DNA of 64,000 nt from Aphrophora alni (taxonomy: Eukaryota > Arthropoda > Insecta > Hemiptera > Aphrophoridae). The notes under the pieces are model-generated. The model ran no database searches. It was not told the DNA's origin and was given only the letters and a program-made list of their open reading frames with translations. A program made the position numbers and the translations under genes. Position 1 is the stretch's first letter; each line of letters begins with the position of its first letter. The DNA is taken from NCBI GenBank assembly GCA_963513935.1, contig OY740770.1, positions 93,280,511 through 93,344,510 on the forward strand. The letters run 5' to 3'. Shown piece after piece: positions 11,418 through 22,620 of the stretch.

Positions 11418-13742
11418 TGGAACTTCTATGTAACGAAATCCTCCAAACAATGAAGTTTTTTTCCTCACCGTGAACTATAAATAATATTGCATGTGTTTTG
11501 ACTTCCTTATAGCGAATGCTACACCTCTCCATAACGAAGTCGATACATAGCACACACTAAAAAATTGAAAGAGTTTTGGAAAGCCGTAGCTTTAAGAAAA
11601 AAAACCATAAATACTGTAAAGTGTCATAAATGTGTCAAGCTTTGTTTACCCACCCTACTACAGTAAACAGCCGTTTCGCCACACCTTCCAACTGTCAATC
11701 ACTCGTCAATTCCGGGAAATGAACTGAGCCTTACTTAAGCTATACAGTAGGCCTATTGTATTTATTGCAGTTCTCCCGGTTCTCAATCCTGAGTTGTCTT
11801 TCGAAGTGTTAGGTTTTCCGTGCATCATGTCAAAGTGAAAGTGTTTAAATGTTTTAGATATAATGTCCATCTTAAAGGATGTTGATAAAGGTGTTAAAAA
11901 AAAAGATATAGCAAAAAAATTTGATATCCCACAAAGTTCGTTATCAACAATTTAAAAAAATCGTGATATAATTTTGAAACAAGGAAATGACTACGATTTA
12001 AATAGAAAAAAAAAAAAAAATTGTGTACTTATGAGGACATTGATGAAGCCATGATGAAGTGGATAACAGTGATGTGTGAAAAAAATCTTCCATTATCGGG
12101 TTCAATAATAAAAGGAAAGGCGCTAGAGTTTGCTGCGGCGTTGGGCCATCAAGAATTTCAAGCAAGCAACGGGTGGATAGATAAATTTTAAAAAAGACAT
12201 TCAATCGCCTATAAAGTGATTTCGGGAGAAAGTGCAAGTGTTTCTGTAAGTGACTGTGAATTTTGGAAACAGAATGTTTTAAAGCAAATCTTACACGATT
12301 ATGTATCTAAAGACATTTTTAACGCTGACGAGACCGGCTGATTTTATAAATGTTTGCCTAATAAAACATTAACTTTAAAAAATGACCCATGCTTTGGTGG
12401 TAAACAAAGCAAACAAAGAATAACTGTGCTATTGGCTGCAAACATGACGGGTAATGAAAGAGTTAAATTACTCGTTATTGGTAAAAGTAAAACTCCCCGG
12501 TGTTTTCGAGGTGTGAAATCACTAGAAGTTGATTACACGTTCAACAAAAAAGTGTGGATGACTAGCGTGAATTTACAGAATGGTTGATGAAGCTGGATAA
12601 GAAATTTATTACACCAAAAAGAAAAAATGCACTTTTTGTTGACAATTGCCCTTCATATCCTCACGACATTAATTCTAAATTGAGTAACATAAAAGTTGTA
12701 TTTCCCCCCCCCCAAATGTCACCACTGTAATTCAGCCTTTGGATCAGGGAGTTATAAAAAAATGTAAAACTACATTATCGGAAAAGAATTCTTAAAAAAA
12801 TTGAGTATTCACTGTCGAAAATAACCAATCTGTGCCCGATAACATTGTGGATCTTAGGGAATGCATTTCTGAATTAGTTAAGGTCTGGACGAACAGTGTA
12901 AAAGATACGACAAACTTAAAATGTTTCTCTAAGGCTAGATTTACGTCTACTACAGTTGAATTTGATGAAGACGCTCTTTGACGCTAAACGAATTAAAACA
13001 ACAATGGACTTTTCTCAAAATATCAAGAAATGTAACCGATGAAACTGAAATAGAGGACTTTATTAATGTTGACGACAAAATTACAGTTTCCGATTTTCCT
13101 GAAGACGACGACATATTGCAAAGTGTAACTGGCACTGAAATAGACGAAGAGGAAGATGACTGTGACTCAAATCTTACTGACAACCATTGTGAATTACAAT
13201 ATACAAATCCGACTGATGACGACATTTTAGGACCATTTAAAACCACTAGGCGAGGACTACAGCTTAACATATTCGCTGCGGCACGGTAGTTTTCGGCCGA
13301 TTCAGGCTTCTTGCAGATGCTGCACGGTTGATTTGGCCTCCCCTTCCATTCTAATAATAACTGTTAGTGTGAGCCCAGCTCTCGACTGAGGAGGTTGTTA
13401 TTCATTCAGCATGTAGTGTGGTACCTGTGCTGCTGTGTGGTGGCGCCAGTTTTTTGTTCCTAAGTGTTGTTGCTAGAGTCTATGTGAATAATAAATTGTG
13501 CAATGTTCAAACATAAGTATTTTTATTCTACACCGTAGTGTTATGGTCCCGTTTCAATCTATGGTAAAATGGAATTTTCATGATAAAAGGTAAGTAAGTT
13601 AATTCAATACAGTAGTTTAGCCTCCAAAGCATAACACCGGATTGATTTATGAGTTCAAGGTCTTAACCTCCCATTAACAAATACTACCCAATAACGAATT
13701 TTTTATTTGGATATTGAGTTTCGTTATACAGAAGTTCCACTG
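11415..13742 (+). mobile_element. Decayed full-length Tigger/pogo element
   Basis: Inverted terminal repeats CAGTGGAACTTCTATGTAACG (11415) and its counterpart CGTTATACAGAAGTTCCACTG (ending 13742) bound 2.3 kb. TA-repeat sequence lies on both sides, as expected for a TA-target element that landed in a (TA)n tract. The interior is a broken Tigger transposase gene. Confidence 0.85.
11862..13290 (+). pseudogene. Tigger/pogo transposase, multiply broken
   Basis: Fragments in order: pogo-type helix-turn-helix MSILKDVDKGVKKKDIAKKF (11862), CENP-B-type DNA-binding part MMKWITVMCEKNLPLSGS through EFQASNGWIDKF (12050-12189), FNADETG (first acidic residue, about 12319-12339), LFVDNCPSYP (second, about 12633), IQPLDQGVIKKCK (third, about 12731-12769), and an acidic tail (13040-13230). 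In-frame stops occur after SLSTI, after DKF and after ETG, with frameshifts near 12580, 12715 and 12790. It cannot encode an active enzyme. It is a different subfamily from the intact copy at 40973. Confidence 0.85.
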
Positions 13743-13756
13743 TATATATATATATA
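13743..13756. repeat. (TA)n microsatellite, right block
   Basis: TATATATATATATA directly follows the right terminus of the Tigger element and continues the tract seen at 9558-9581 and 11387-11412. Confidence 0.75.
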
Positions 13757-14171
13757 AAACAATCTCAGGGTAGGTAACGTGACAACTTTATCCAGTCTCC
13801 TGATCATAATTATTAAAATTCTAACCAAATATTATATTACATTTAGATTATGGAAAAACGAATTTGAAAAATTTGTTTTGAAAATTAGAAAGTTCGAAAT
13901 ATTCTGGATAGATCTCACCAATTTGTCGTATTATAGTCCTGGTACTGTTTATTTGGAGTTCTGGTATTCTTAGCACTTTGATATCCTCTCATCAAGCATA
14001 CAAAAAAAAACTATACTTTTCACAATTGAAAATTCAAATTTTGTAGTCTGTCACTGTACGCGTCTATACATCTTTGATGTTAAAACTGAACTGTTCAAAG
14101 GACGATTTCTTCTTGCTTGGCTTCGTTTCCAAAATTTTATAAGATGGCGGCGTATGGGGGGTTCACTTATC
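13757..14171. other. Interval without recognisable genes
   Basis: No supported gene. A 64-codon frame at 13779 has no recognisable motif. Confidence 0.4.
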
Positions 14172-14175
14172 TTAA

Positions 14176-14620
14176 CCCTAGAACCGTCACTAGACCCGAG
14201 TTCGAGTCGAGTGCGATGCATGGTTTAGTTCACCGACTCTAAAACATGTATTTTGCAATTCAACATTACGTCCACTTAGAATCGTCCAATCGCAATAAAT
14301 AAAATACCGTTGGAAAGCTAATGTTCCGTAGATGCATAATCATGCAAAAAAAAACCCACAAAACGTTATAAATAATATTCCAAAAATTGGTGAAGTTCGC
14401 ATATTTTTATGTGTAAAATCAAAGATTTGAACTGTGCAGTTTTTAGTAAAAGCGACGCCATTTTGTCCCATATGATTACAAATCAATTTTTCTGTCAAAC
14501 AGGTCGACCAAAACACTGTTCTATAGATCACACCTTTCTCTTTCTATTCGTAGTTTACAAATTGTTCTGTGTGTCATAGATCGCAAGATATTTCTACTTG
14601 ACCATAGTAGAAACCTACGG
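14176..14620 (+). mobile_element. TTAA-flanked element, end fragment (copy D)
   Basis: TTAA at 14172 is followed by CCCTAGAACCGTCA, then by a subterminal block (GTATTTTGCAATTCAACATT, GGAAAGCTAATGTTCCGTAG, CCAAAAATTGG). These are nearly the same in the elements at 35420-38256, 38976-43538 and 46808-48427. The opposite end is not found, so this copy is truncated or diverged; the right limit is approximate. Confidence 0.7.
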
Positions 14621-15119
14621 AACGAAATTCACTTGGCATTCGGTGCAGTTTACTAAATAAGATAATCGATTTTTTAATCGATATTTTGTAACCGATCTTT
14701 ACAGTATATAGTAGAGGAGATTTCATTCTACAAGTTGGTATTACTTGATATAGGGTACGGTTACTCTCTATTTCTTGTTTTCAAGTCGGATCATAGGCAT
14801 TTTTAGGCAAGTGTGTGACATAAATGTGTGACATGGAAAGGCGTGGCGCTATGTTTTGGGATTACATATTTCTGTAATGTTTTAGGTTTGTGTATACAAA
14901 TTGTATATAAATTGTGTATACAAGTTACAATATATGTGTTTTTATTTCTAAAGTTTATTTTTTTGAGTGAAGTTCTAGTTTTTGAATGGTTTATATTTGG
15001 ACTAACCAAGAGGTAAGTTGTAAACCTAATTTCAATTCTTTAGTATTATAAGAATAAAAAGTGCAGCAGTGTTTTAGAAATGTTAAAAAATGCTTTTAGT
15101 AAAATAAGGGTTTATGAGT
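14621..15119. other. Interval without recognisable genes
   Basis: AT-rich, possibly the degraded remainder of the TTAA element. Two overlapping antisense frames at 14803-15016 have no recognisable content. Confidence 0.35.
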
Positions 15120-15960
15120 TTACTAAAAGGCTGTGAAGAGGTTGAAGATGACGAGCACACTGGATGTCATAGCACATCAACCACCAATAAAAACGTGGTA
15201 AATGTGAAGAAAATGAATATAAACGATCACCGAATTACAATCAGAAAAGTTGCTGAAGATGTTGGGATATCAATTGGCTCTTGCCATTAATTTTTTTTTT
15301 GGATGTTTTGGGTATAATATGTGTGGGAGCAAAATTTGTTTCAAAATTGTTGAATTTCGAACAAAAACAGTGGCGAATGGAAGGTTAAATAATGTCAGCA
15401 ACAATGCATAACTAATGAAACATGGGTTTACGGATATGATGTCGAAACTAAGGTTCCATCGTCCCAGCGGAAGCATTCTGGATCGTCAAGACAAAAAAAA
15501 AGTCAACAAGTGTCGTCGAATGTGAAGGTTATGCTCATTGTGTTCTTCGATTTTAATGACATAGTGCACCATAAGTTCTTGGCACAAGGTTAAACGGCTT
15601 GGATCAACGCTTTTTGGGTGAAGGAATCCGAAAAAACGCCCAGATTTGGTGAAACAATTCATGGTTTCTGCAATATGATAATGCACCTACTCACACATCA
15701 TTGCTTGTTTGAGATTTATTTGTCAAAAACAACACTTTAATGATAGTCTCAGCCTCCATATATGCCAGATATGATCTGTGTGACTTATAAAGAAAAATAA
15801 GTTCCCTGTTACCTGTTCCCAAAAATAAAGATAAATTTAAAGGAGTGTCGTTTTGGAAGAATAGATGAGATTAAAAGCACATCACCGAGAAAGCTAAATG
15901 CTACCCCAAAGATCGAGTTCCAGAAGTGATTCAGGAAATGGAAAAAGTGCTGGTATAAGT
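15120..15960 (+). pseudogene. Mariner transposase relic (SETMAR-like type)
   Basis: Segments match the usual order of a mariner DD34D transposase. An N-terminal HTH part reads DHRITIRKVAEDVGISIGSC (15220-15290). It is followed by WVYGYDVETK (15424), NVKVMLIVFFDFNDIVHHKF (about 15520-15580), a broken NAPTHTS-like segment (15680) and a C-terminal tail where FQKW and the following basic residues are readable (about 15920-15950). The frame changes several times and the catalytic D segments are damaged. No terminal repeats were found. It is non-functional and clearly different in sequence from the mariner relic at 20309-21131. Confidence 0.7.
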
Positions 15961-15999
15961 GTATAATATCTAATGGGATTAGTTAGTTAGTGAATTTGG

Positions 16000-16460
16000 T
16001 GTCCGAGGCTATACAGCCTCTTGTCACTGAGACCCAAATGGATCATTTGAGACTACTCTACTAATTATATTTTAGTCCTACCCAAGATTTAAGCTTAGTA
16101 AGAAGCTTAAAATGGTTCTGGGTGATATTATCGTTACCTCTGCAACTGTGGGGGAAAGGAATGCTGAGGTAAAGTAGGCTTTTGTAGGTTATAGATTCAC
16201 ACTCACACAACCAGTATTAGGCTATCTCTTTATGTATCAGGCAGAAGTGGCACGAATCCACTTCTCCCTTTCTTCCATGTTAACTTACATTTTTGGGTTG
16301 GGAGTCCTCTGATGATTCCTCCATTGACCCATGGCTCTTGGATTAGAGCTATATCTTCAGTGCGTTCAGTAAATGGTTGAGTGCCAAGGTTGAGATTTAT
16401 CTGAATGACATTCAGATTTTGTTGAAGGCATTTTACTTCTTCATATCGGGACTATTTCGA
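16000..16460 (-). pseudogene. LINE endonuclease fragment (R1/Jockey-like)
   Basis: On the minus strand CLQQNLNVIQINLNLGTQ is followed by TEDIALIQEPWVNGGIIRGL, the first part of an AP-type endonuclease of non-LTR retrotransposons (the QEPW glutamate motif). After about 16260 the frame is broken by a stop and only faint similarity remains. Together with the piece at 16740-17095 it is LINE debris, not a gene. Confidence 0.6.
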
Positions 16461-16739
16461 AGGGGATAAAATTGATGTAGATAAACAAATAAAATTCTTT
16501 TCATAAAACAAAAATTCCTGTTCCTTTTTGAACACACCTCATATAATTATATAATTAAGATATATCTAAGTAATTGTATAAAAAAATACTTACATTAAAT
16601 ATTGTTCAATTAGACTACAAATATTCGTTATGATGTTTTCGGTTTTGGTGAAGAAGAGACTTTCCTCCTAGAAAAGAAAAAAAAAAATTGTTTACTGCAC
16701 TGAAATAAGACATTGTTAGGACTAAAGAGTTAATAAGTA

Positions 16740-17095
16740 ATAATGAAAGGATTTTTGTTTTCTTAGCTATGAACTGCAATTAGGCTTGCTTCTTCTGTTG
16801 GGTACGATTTCTTATTGGTATATGAGCCACTTATGCTTCCACTGTAATGTCTCTAGATATTGCCAGGAATACTTTATAATTTTATAATTATAACTTTATA
16901 AATTTTCTAACATAGACTGTCTATCCCTTAGAAAATGATTCAAAGATCTTTGTCCTTTCTTGACTGAAGCTTTTGCATTTAAAGATCAGGTGCTCTACAG
17001 TTTCTTCTTACAGGACATATTTCCTACATAGTGGCTCCACGGTGAATGCTGATCATGTGCATATATTTCCTTAGATGGTCGTGCCCATATTCTTA
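16740..17095 (-). pseudogene. LINE C-terminal fragment (R1/Jockey-like)
   Basis: The minus strand reads GHDHLRKYMHMISIHRG, then after a frame change EETVEHLIFKCKSFSQERTK. This is the GHxxLxxH...EEtxeHLiFxC pattern that closes the second ORF of many insect LINEs. It lies upstream, in minus-strand order, of the endonuclease fragment at 16460, so these are two insertions or a rearranged copy. Confidence 0.55.
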
Positions 17096-17099
17096 ATTA

Positions 17100-18619
17100 A
17101 TTTTTGAAATACTATACATACTTCGAGATTATACAAACCAATACAAATAAAATAAACTTTCTCATTTGAAATATGCATTAGGGATGTGCGAGCCTTTGGA
17201 AATAGAGGGAAAACCTGAGGGCTCGGGTCGAGTTTGAGTTTTGGATGATCCTAAATTTATTGAGCCCTCAATATTCCAAGATTGACAAAAATTTTTACAG
17301 CATGACTTGATTTTATGAGCCTGGGCTGATTTTACGAACTCAGCATGATTTTCGAACATGTCTTGGTTTTTCCCTAGCTCGTTGTTTAAACAGGCCTAGT
17401 TCGGTTTTCAAACCCCAAATTGATATGAAATGCATACAAGGCACAATACATACTGCAATGAAAGCTTGGTTAATCATGAATTGATGAAATGAGAAAAAAA
17501 AAAACAGTAATAAATAATTGATATCAGTTATGAAATGAAATGAAAGGATATGATATTTATTTATAGTCACCCTTCTTGTTAGATAAAACAAGTTTTATTA
17601 ACATTTGTAGATGAGAAGAAGTTACTAGGAGAAAGGAAGTAAGCTACCTTTGTCTGTTACAATATGTCAATTTAATGTCCACATGTATCATCGAGGAAAA
17701 GAGATCTAATAATTTGGATTATATTATGATAGTATTGTTAAAAAATACTGATCTTAAAAATCAGTACTCATAGATATTGACCCTCCCCCCTCCCATTGGT
17801 GTGCTTGTCATGCACATATCAACAGTTTTTGTGATTGGTTAATTTCCTAAATTGCCATTGGATAACAAAATCCGATACTTGAGCTCTTTCCATTCCATTA
17901 CTTTTCTCCTTCTCCCTACTCATATTAAGATTGAGATTTGAGAAAATCTAATAATAATAATAACTGTCAAATGTCCTAGGAGAACTGTGGCAATATTCAA
18001 ATAAGGAAAATAATGATTCCCTGAACCACAAAAACATGTTCAATAATTTTCTCTAATTATTATAATTGTGTTTAACATGTAAATGTCAAATCCCAAACCA
18101 CATTAATTATTTATTATTTTTAATAAATTATCAATAATGGTTTTTTATTACTCAAGTAACAAGTCTGACATTACTCAAAGAAGATTAAAAACAAAAAGAA
18201 AACAGTCCAATGAATCTAACCTAAATGACAAGTTGGGGAGAAACTAGTTGGCCTTGAAAGTGTTTATTGTATTTTTGCCATCTTTTTATCATAACAAAAC
18301 TTCCAATTTTGTTTTTTCCTAAAGCTTGCGTTTTTCCCTAAAGTTCCGATAAATTTTAGATTGAAATATAATCAAATAATTTCAATGATTTGTTTTGGAA
18401 TAAAGAGAAGTCAGTGAAGAAAGAAAGGTGTAATAACTCTAATTGATCGGAAATAGACACTTTCGATCTAACAAAAAAAAAAATACAAATTTTTAAATTC
18501 ACATATTTTCATATTCAAAACCAATTTCATTTACATATTTTCTTATCAATTAAATATTTTATTACTAACAAATAATTATGCATTTGTGGCTAATTTAGTT
18601 CGGGTCAAGGAAAAAATCG
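17100..18619. other. Interval without recognisable genes
   Basis: AT-rich sequence. Short frames at 17162-17591 carry no recognisable motif. Nothing supportable was found. Confidence 0.4.
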
Positions 18620-18855
18620 AGCAAAATAAAATAAATTGGTGCCTATTTCACCACTCTCGGACATCTCGTTTGTAGCTAAGTTGTTTTCAGACATCTTCTC
18701 ATATGAAGGCCACAGTGGCTTCCATGAAGAAATTATTGTTGATGTAGAAGTTTCATGCCAAGGATGTAGATGTTTTCATGCAAGTGCGAAAACAACATTT
18801 TTTAGATTGAGTGATTTCAGAAAAGCAGCGATATTTTCATTTGTCAAAAAATTCC

Positions 18856-18896
<41 letters not shown>

Positions 18897-19833
18897 GAAT
18901 TTTTATAACTTGTATGACATCATGATCCATTGGTTCTAAAATTGGAGTGTAGTTTGGAGGTAGAAGTATTGCTCTTATTAAACCATCATTTGATTTTAAC
19001 TGATCTTCATTTGGGTGTCTGGGCGCATTATCTAAAATTAGAGTAATTTTTAACAGATGATACAAAATTTTCATGAAACCATTCTAAAAGAACTTCTCTT
19101 TTTTACTTATTTATTTTGATAAGTAACCGGTAGGTTAACATTTTTGAATGCCCGAGGATTTTTCGATAACTAATAATTTTAGTTTGTGGCTGCTACTTTA
19201 TTACAACAAGGTATAAATCATATCCTATCTTCGCAAGTTTTCTTCCTGGTGCACTTTTCTCAGCTCTATATACGAAAGTTTGTTGTGGAAGTATTTTCCA
19301 AAATAAATCGTCCGCATTATACACTTGATTTGGCCCTAAACCTAATTCATTTACCGTATCTTCTAATTTTTGTATTAACGGAGCAACTGCATCTATATTG
19401 CATGACAGTTTTTCACCAGAATTAGACAAAACCGGATTCTGTAACATTAAAAAAAATGTATTTAGCTATCCGTCACTGGCTTTAACGTCATTCTTCTTTG
19501 TTAATTTTTGATAAAAAACTTTTGCTTTTTCATGCATTATCTCACCAGAAATTGGCGTATTTCTGCGTCTTTCTTATAAAAACCAAGTAAAAAGGGCTTC
19601 TTTAATTTTTGGAAGCTTAGCAGATTATATAGGTTGTCATTCACTTGACACACACTCAGGATTGTTGACCTACAACACTAATTTTTTTTAATGTCGTTGA
19701 TTGTTGTTCGTCGTAAACCGTAAAATTCTGCTAAGCTTGTCATTGACTCCCCTCTGTCAAATTTTTTAATGATTTCTACCTTCGCAGTTAAAGATAAAGT
19801 TTTATATTTGCGTTTTTCAGTAGGTCTAGACAT
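18620..19833 (-). pseudogene. Second Tigger/pogo transposase relic
   Basis: The minus strand begins at ATG 19833 with TEKRKYKTLSLTAKVEIIKK, a pogo-type HTH very close to the intact protein at 40973. It continues with NTPISGEIMHEKAKVFYQKL (about 19500-19570), LGPNQVYNADDLFWKILPQ (about 19300; the usual DES/DET is altered), LILDNAPRHPNEDQL (19040), ILEPMDHDVIQVIK (18920), and finally ISSWKPLWPS (about 18710). Stops and frameshifts separate the parts. The Lys-rich segment after VIQVIK has expanded into a 36-bp poly-T/poly-A run (18857-18892). Terminal inverted repeats were not found. Confidence 0.8.
18857..18892. repeat. Poly-T run within the Tigger relic
   Basis: About 36 consecutive T on the plus strand, poly-Lys on the transposase strand. 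It sits inside a coding relic with homology on both sides, so it is a slippage expansion and not a retroposon tail. Confidence 0.7.
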
Positions 19834-20308
19834 TGTGCACTTCATTACATTATGTTGCAAAACACTATTGTACAAGTGTTAGAAAATGAGTATTGTATTG
19901 CATTATTTATTCGGCACCCGATTATCATATTACATATATACACTAAGCATAATGTAGTGACCAACACATTATACTGGAAGTGCTGGTTTATTGCGAGAAC
20001 AATAATTTCAAAAATTTGGTTAATTTTATAACACTGATTTTTTTGTAACATTTATTATAACATTCATATAGTGAAGATCAAAAGTCATAGATACATGTCA
20101 ATTTGTCCAATGTAAATGAAGGAAACAATTGTATCATCTGTATTTCAAAGTTTCTTCTCCTTTCCTCACCTCACCACACTGTCTTTTCATAATACCCACA
20201 TCCTAGTATCGGTTCGGTATCAGTATCATTCATAGCTTCTTCACACAAAAAAAAATCAAATTTAATTATATACATTTGAAAGATAGAATCTTAAGCTATT
20301 TTTCAACA
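19834..20308. other. Interval without recognisable genes
   Basis: Probably the 5' leader of the Tigger relic, then the 3' flank of the mariner relic. No ORF or terminal repeat was identified. Confidence 0.35.
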
Positions 20309-21131
20309 TAATCACCATTCAATTTAAGGCACTTATCATACCGTGGCACAAGTTTTTCAATACTGTCTCTGTAGAAATCTACCGCCTGAGATTCAACCAC
20401 TGGTTTACATTGGGATGCAGTTCTCCATCAGTATTAAAGCGTTGTACACCTAGCGAGCCATGTCTTTATTGCTGGGAAGAGGTGGTAGTCGCTCGGCGCC
20501 AAATCCGGGCTGTATGGTGGAGGATCAAAGGTCTTAGGTACGATTGGCCGTGCTTTGTCATGAAAAAAGAAAACCTTCGCACTAAGTTGTCCCCGACACT
20601 CGTTTTGTATCGAGCGCCTTAACTTTCTCAGTGTTTCACAACACTTCTCTGAGTTTATTGTTGTGCCACGCTCAAGAAAATCAACGAGAATCACTCCCCT
20701 AATTACAACAAGTCCCCAAAAACAGTAGCCATGATCTTTCTTGCTGCCAGTGTTTGCAAACATTTCCTTGGTTTCTTGGGAGAATTTGTGTATCCTCATT
20801 CCATCGACTGTCTTTGTGTTTCACAAGTGACATGCTTCATCCAAGTCTCGTCCCCAGTTACGATACAAACCATAACCTTGTTACTTTTTTTGTCGTAATC
20901 TTCGAGGAAAGTCAGTGCTGCACTCATAGTCAGTGTTTTGTGGTCTTCCGTCAGGATTATTTGAATCCACTTAGCACAAAATTTGTGTGAGTTTTTTCCA
21001 CCACAATTGTCATGAATTTTGTTATTGACTTTCAACACCAGTGAACGTCCACTGCCATGATAGGTTAAAATGTCTGTTACTTTCTGGACAATCCTCGTAG
21101 TTTTCTTCAGTTTTTTCAATATTAATTTCAC
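20309..21131 (-). pseudogene. Mariner DD34D transposase relic
   Basis: On the minus strand: GDETWMKHV (first catalytic Asp, about 20845), VILVDFLERGTTINSEKCCE (about 20640-20695), FFHDKARP (second Asp; the family norm HDNARPH is altered), PYSPDLAPSDYHLFP (third Asp, about 20495), and C-terminal DFYRDSIEKLVPRYDKCLKL (about 20330-20390). A Trp-to-stop change follows QRQSME (about 20797) and frameshifts lie near 20710 and 20430. Most of the N-terminal DNA-binding part is missing. No terminal repeats were recognised. Confidence 0.8.
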
Positions 21132-21742
21132 TATTATTAAAGTCAGTCATAAACCATATTTTCTCCCATTACAGAGACAGTAAATGCGCCTAGTGTATGT
21201 GAGAAGTTTTTGATGCCGAGATGCATAGACATGATAACAAACTAATACAACATCCTTTCAAGGCCATCAAATTCTCCTATCTCATTTCTACTATGCTTAA
21301 CACTAGTCATTGTGTTAACTATTAACCACTTCCTGTCTAAATTGATGATTTTCAATAAAATTCTTTATCAAACAAATTCATAATTATTTGTCTATAATTA
21401 AATATCTATTTATAAAAAAAATATACCTTTTTCATGTTCCTATTTGCTCAAAATGAGCTACATGAAACAAGTCAATTTGAAATACCCTATAGGTCATATT
21501 ATGTACATAGTCCTACATAGTAAACTAGATAAAACAGAACATATATAATAAAATGGACTTAAACACAGTGACAAAGATGTTAAAATAACATAACAAAATA
21601 TACAAGTTAATAAATAGAACAGAATCAAATACATATAATAAACAGGGAAACAACCCAAATCTACAGATACAAAATGTAATTTATCAACGTAATCTGAAGT
21701 ACTTGTTAACCCTGATATAAATTCCTGACAAGAATAGTATGC
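21132..21742. other. Interval without recognisable genes
   Basis: AT-rich sequence between the mariner relic and the left target duplication of the LTR element. Nothing supportable was seen. Confidence 0.4.
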
Positions 21743-21747
21743 ACCAT

Positions 21748-22570
21748 TATAAGTGGAGTGAAGTTAACTTGTGTATTTATTCACTAACATCAATTACTTT
21801 AAAACAAAATTTAGATTATTTATAGTTGTAAGTCTGCGTTCTTACAACTTCATTACTATTTACCTGAAGGGTAGGGTATCAAATTCATTTGTACTAGCAG
21901 CTATTCATACAACGTGGCACAGGTCAACACAAATTATCTTAGCCAGACATAGTTAAAACAAGAAACCTTCCCTTTATTATATTACTCAAAAACAAAGACA
22001 TTATTATTCAAACAAAGACATCATTAGCATACAATTATGTGAAATATAGAAAATATACATGTGCAAGTTATTGTTCAAAATCAAAGTTCTTAAAATGTTC
22101 CCAAATTAAATCGTTGAAATTATTTTCTCAAGTATTTTACACTTTACTCACGAGTAACCATTGTCCATAACTTTGAGTCCTTCTAACTTCATTATTAACG
22201 GAGATTTTCCATCTTGGACTGAAAACGAGTCTGTCCAGCCAACTTCTATTACGACTATATCGTGCAGGATCCTGACAAAGACTGAGAAAACCACGTTTCC
22301 TCCAGACGCTCGGCAAGCTAACGCTCAGGCTCATGGGAAGTTTCTCCAGGGTTCAACTTCCTTTATTCATGTCTGTTAATTTTTATCGGCGCGCACATTT
22401 CGAAATTTAAACTTTCAATATTATTTTGTGACATTGTTTAAGAACACTTTACACTTTCTATTTATATATAATAATTATTCTGAATATTATTACTACATTA
22501 ATATTACTTGTACTTTATTTAAACTTAATATTTATTATTTATTTTGGTTGGAAGATGTCCCATGCTTACA
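21748..22570 (-). repeat. 3' LTR (left copy), 823 bp
   Basis: On the element's strand it begins TGTAAGCATGGGACATC and ends CCACTTATA. Same length and, on reading, same sequence as 27825-28647. It carries AATAAA-type sequences near its start. Short frames inside both copies (for example at 22161 and 28238) are not genes. Confidence 0.9.
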
Positions 22571-22585
22571 GAAACCCCCTCCTTC
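22571..22585 (-). other. Polypurine tract of the LTR element
   Basis: The minus strand reads GAAGGAGGGGGTTTC immediately before the 3' LTR start TGTAAG, the expected site for plus-strand priming. Confidence 0.65.
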
Positions 22586-22620
22586 GAGATTCTCATTACG
22601 CAGAAATAAGAATCTCGAAG
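22582..22620 (-). other. 12-bp hairpin abutting the polypurine tract
   Basis: CTTCGAGATTCT (22582-22593) and AGAATCTCGAAG (22609-22620) are perfect inverted repeats with a 15-nt loop. The stem overlaps the first bases of the polypurine tract. A role in packaging or plus-strand priming is possible but only inferred. Confidence 0.7.

Noticed and set aside
21771..22379. Frames repeated identically at 27848-28456
   Set aside because: They lie within the LTRs; repetition is due to the LTR copies, not to gene duplication.
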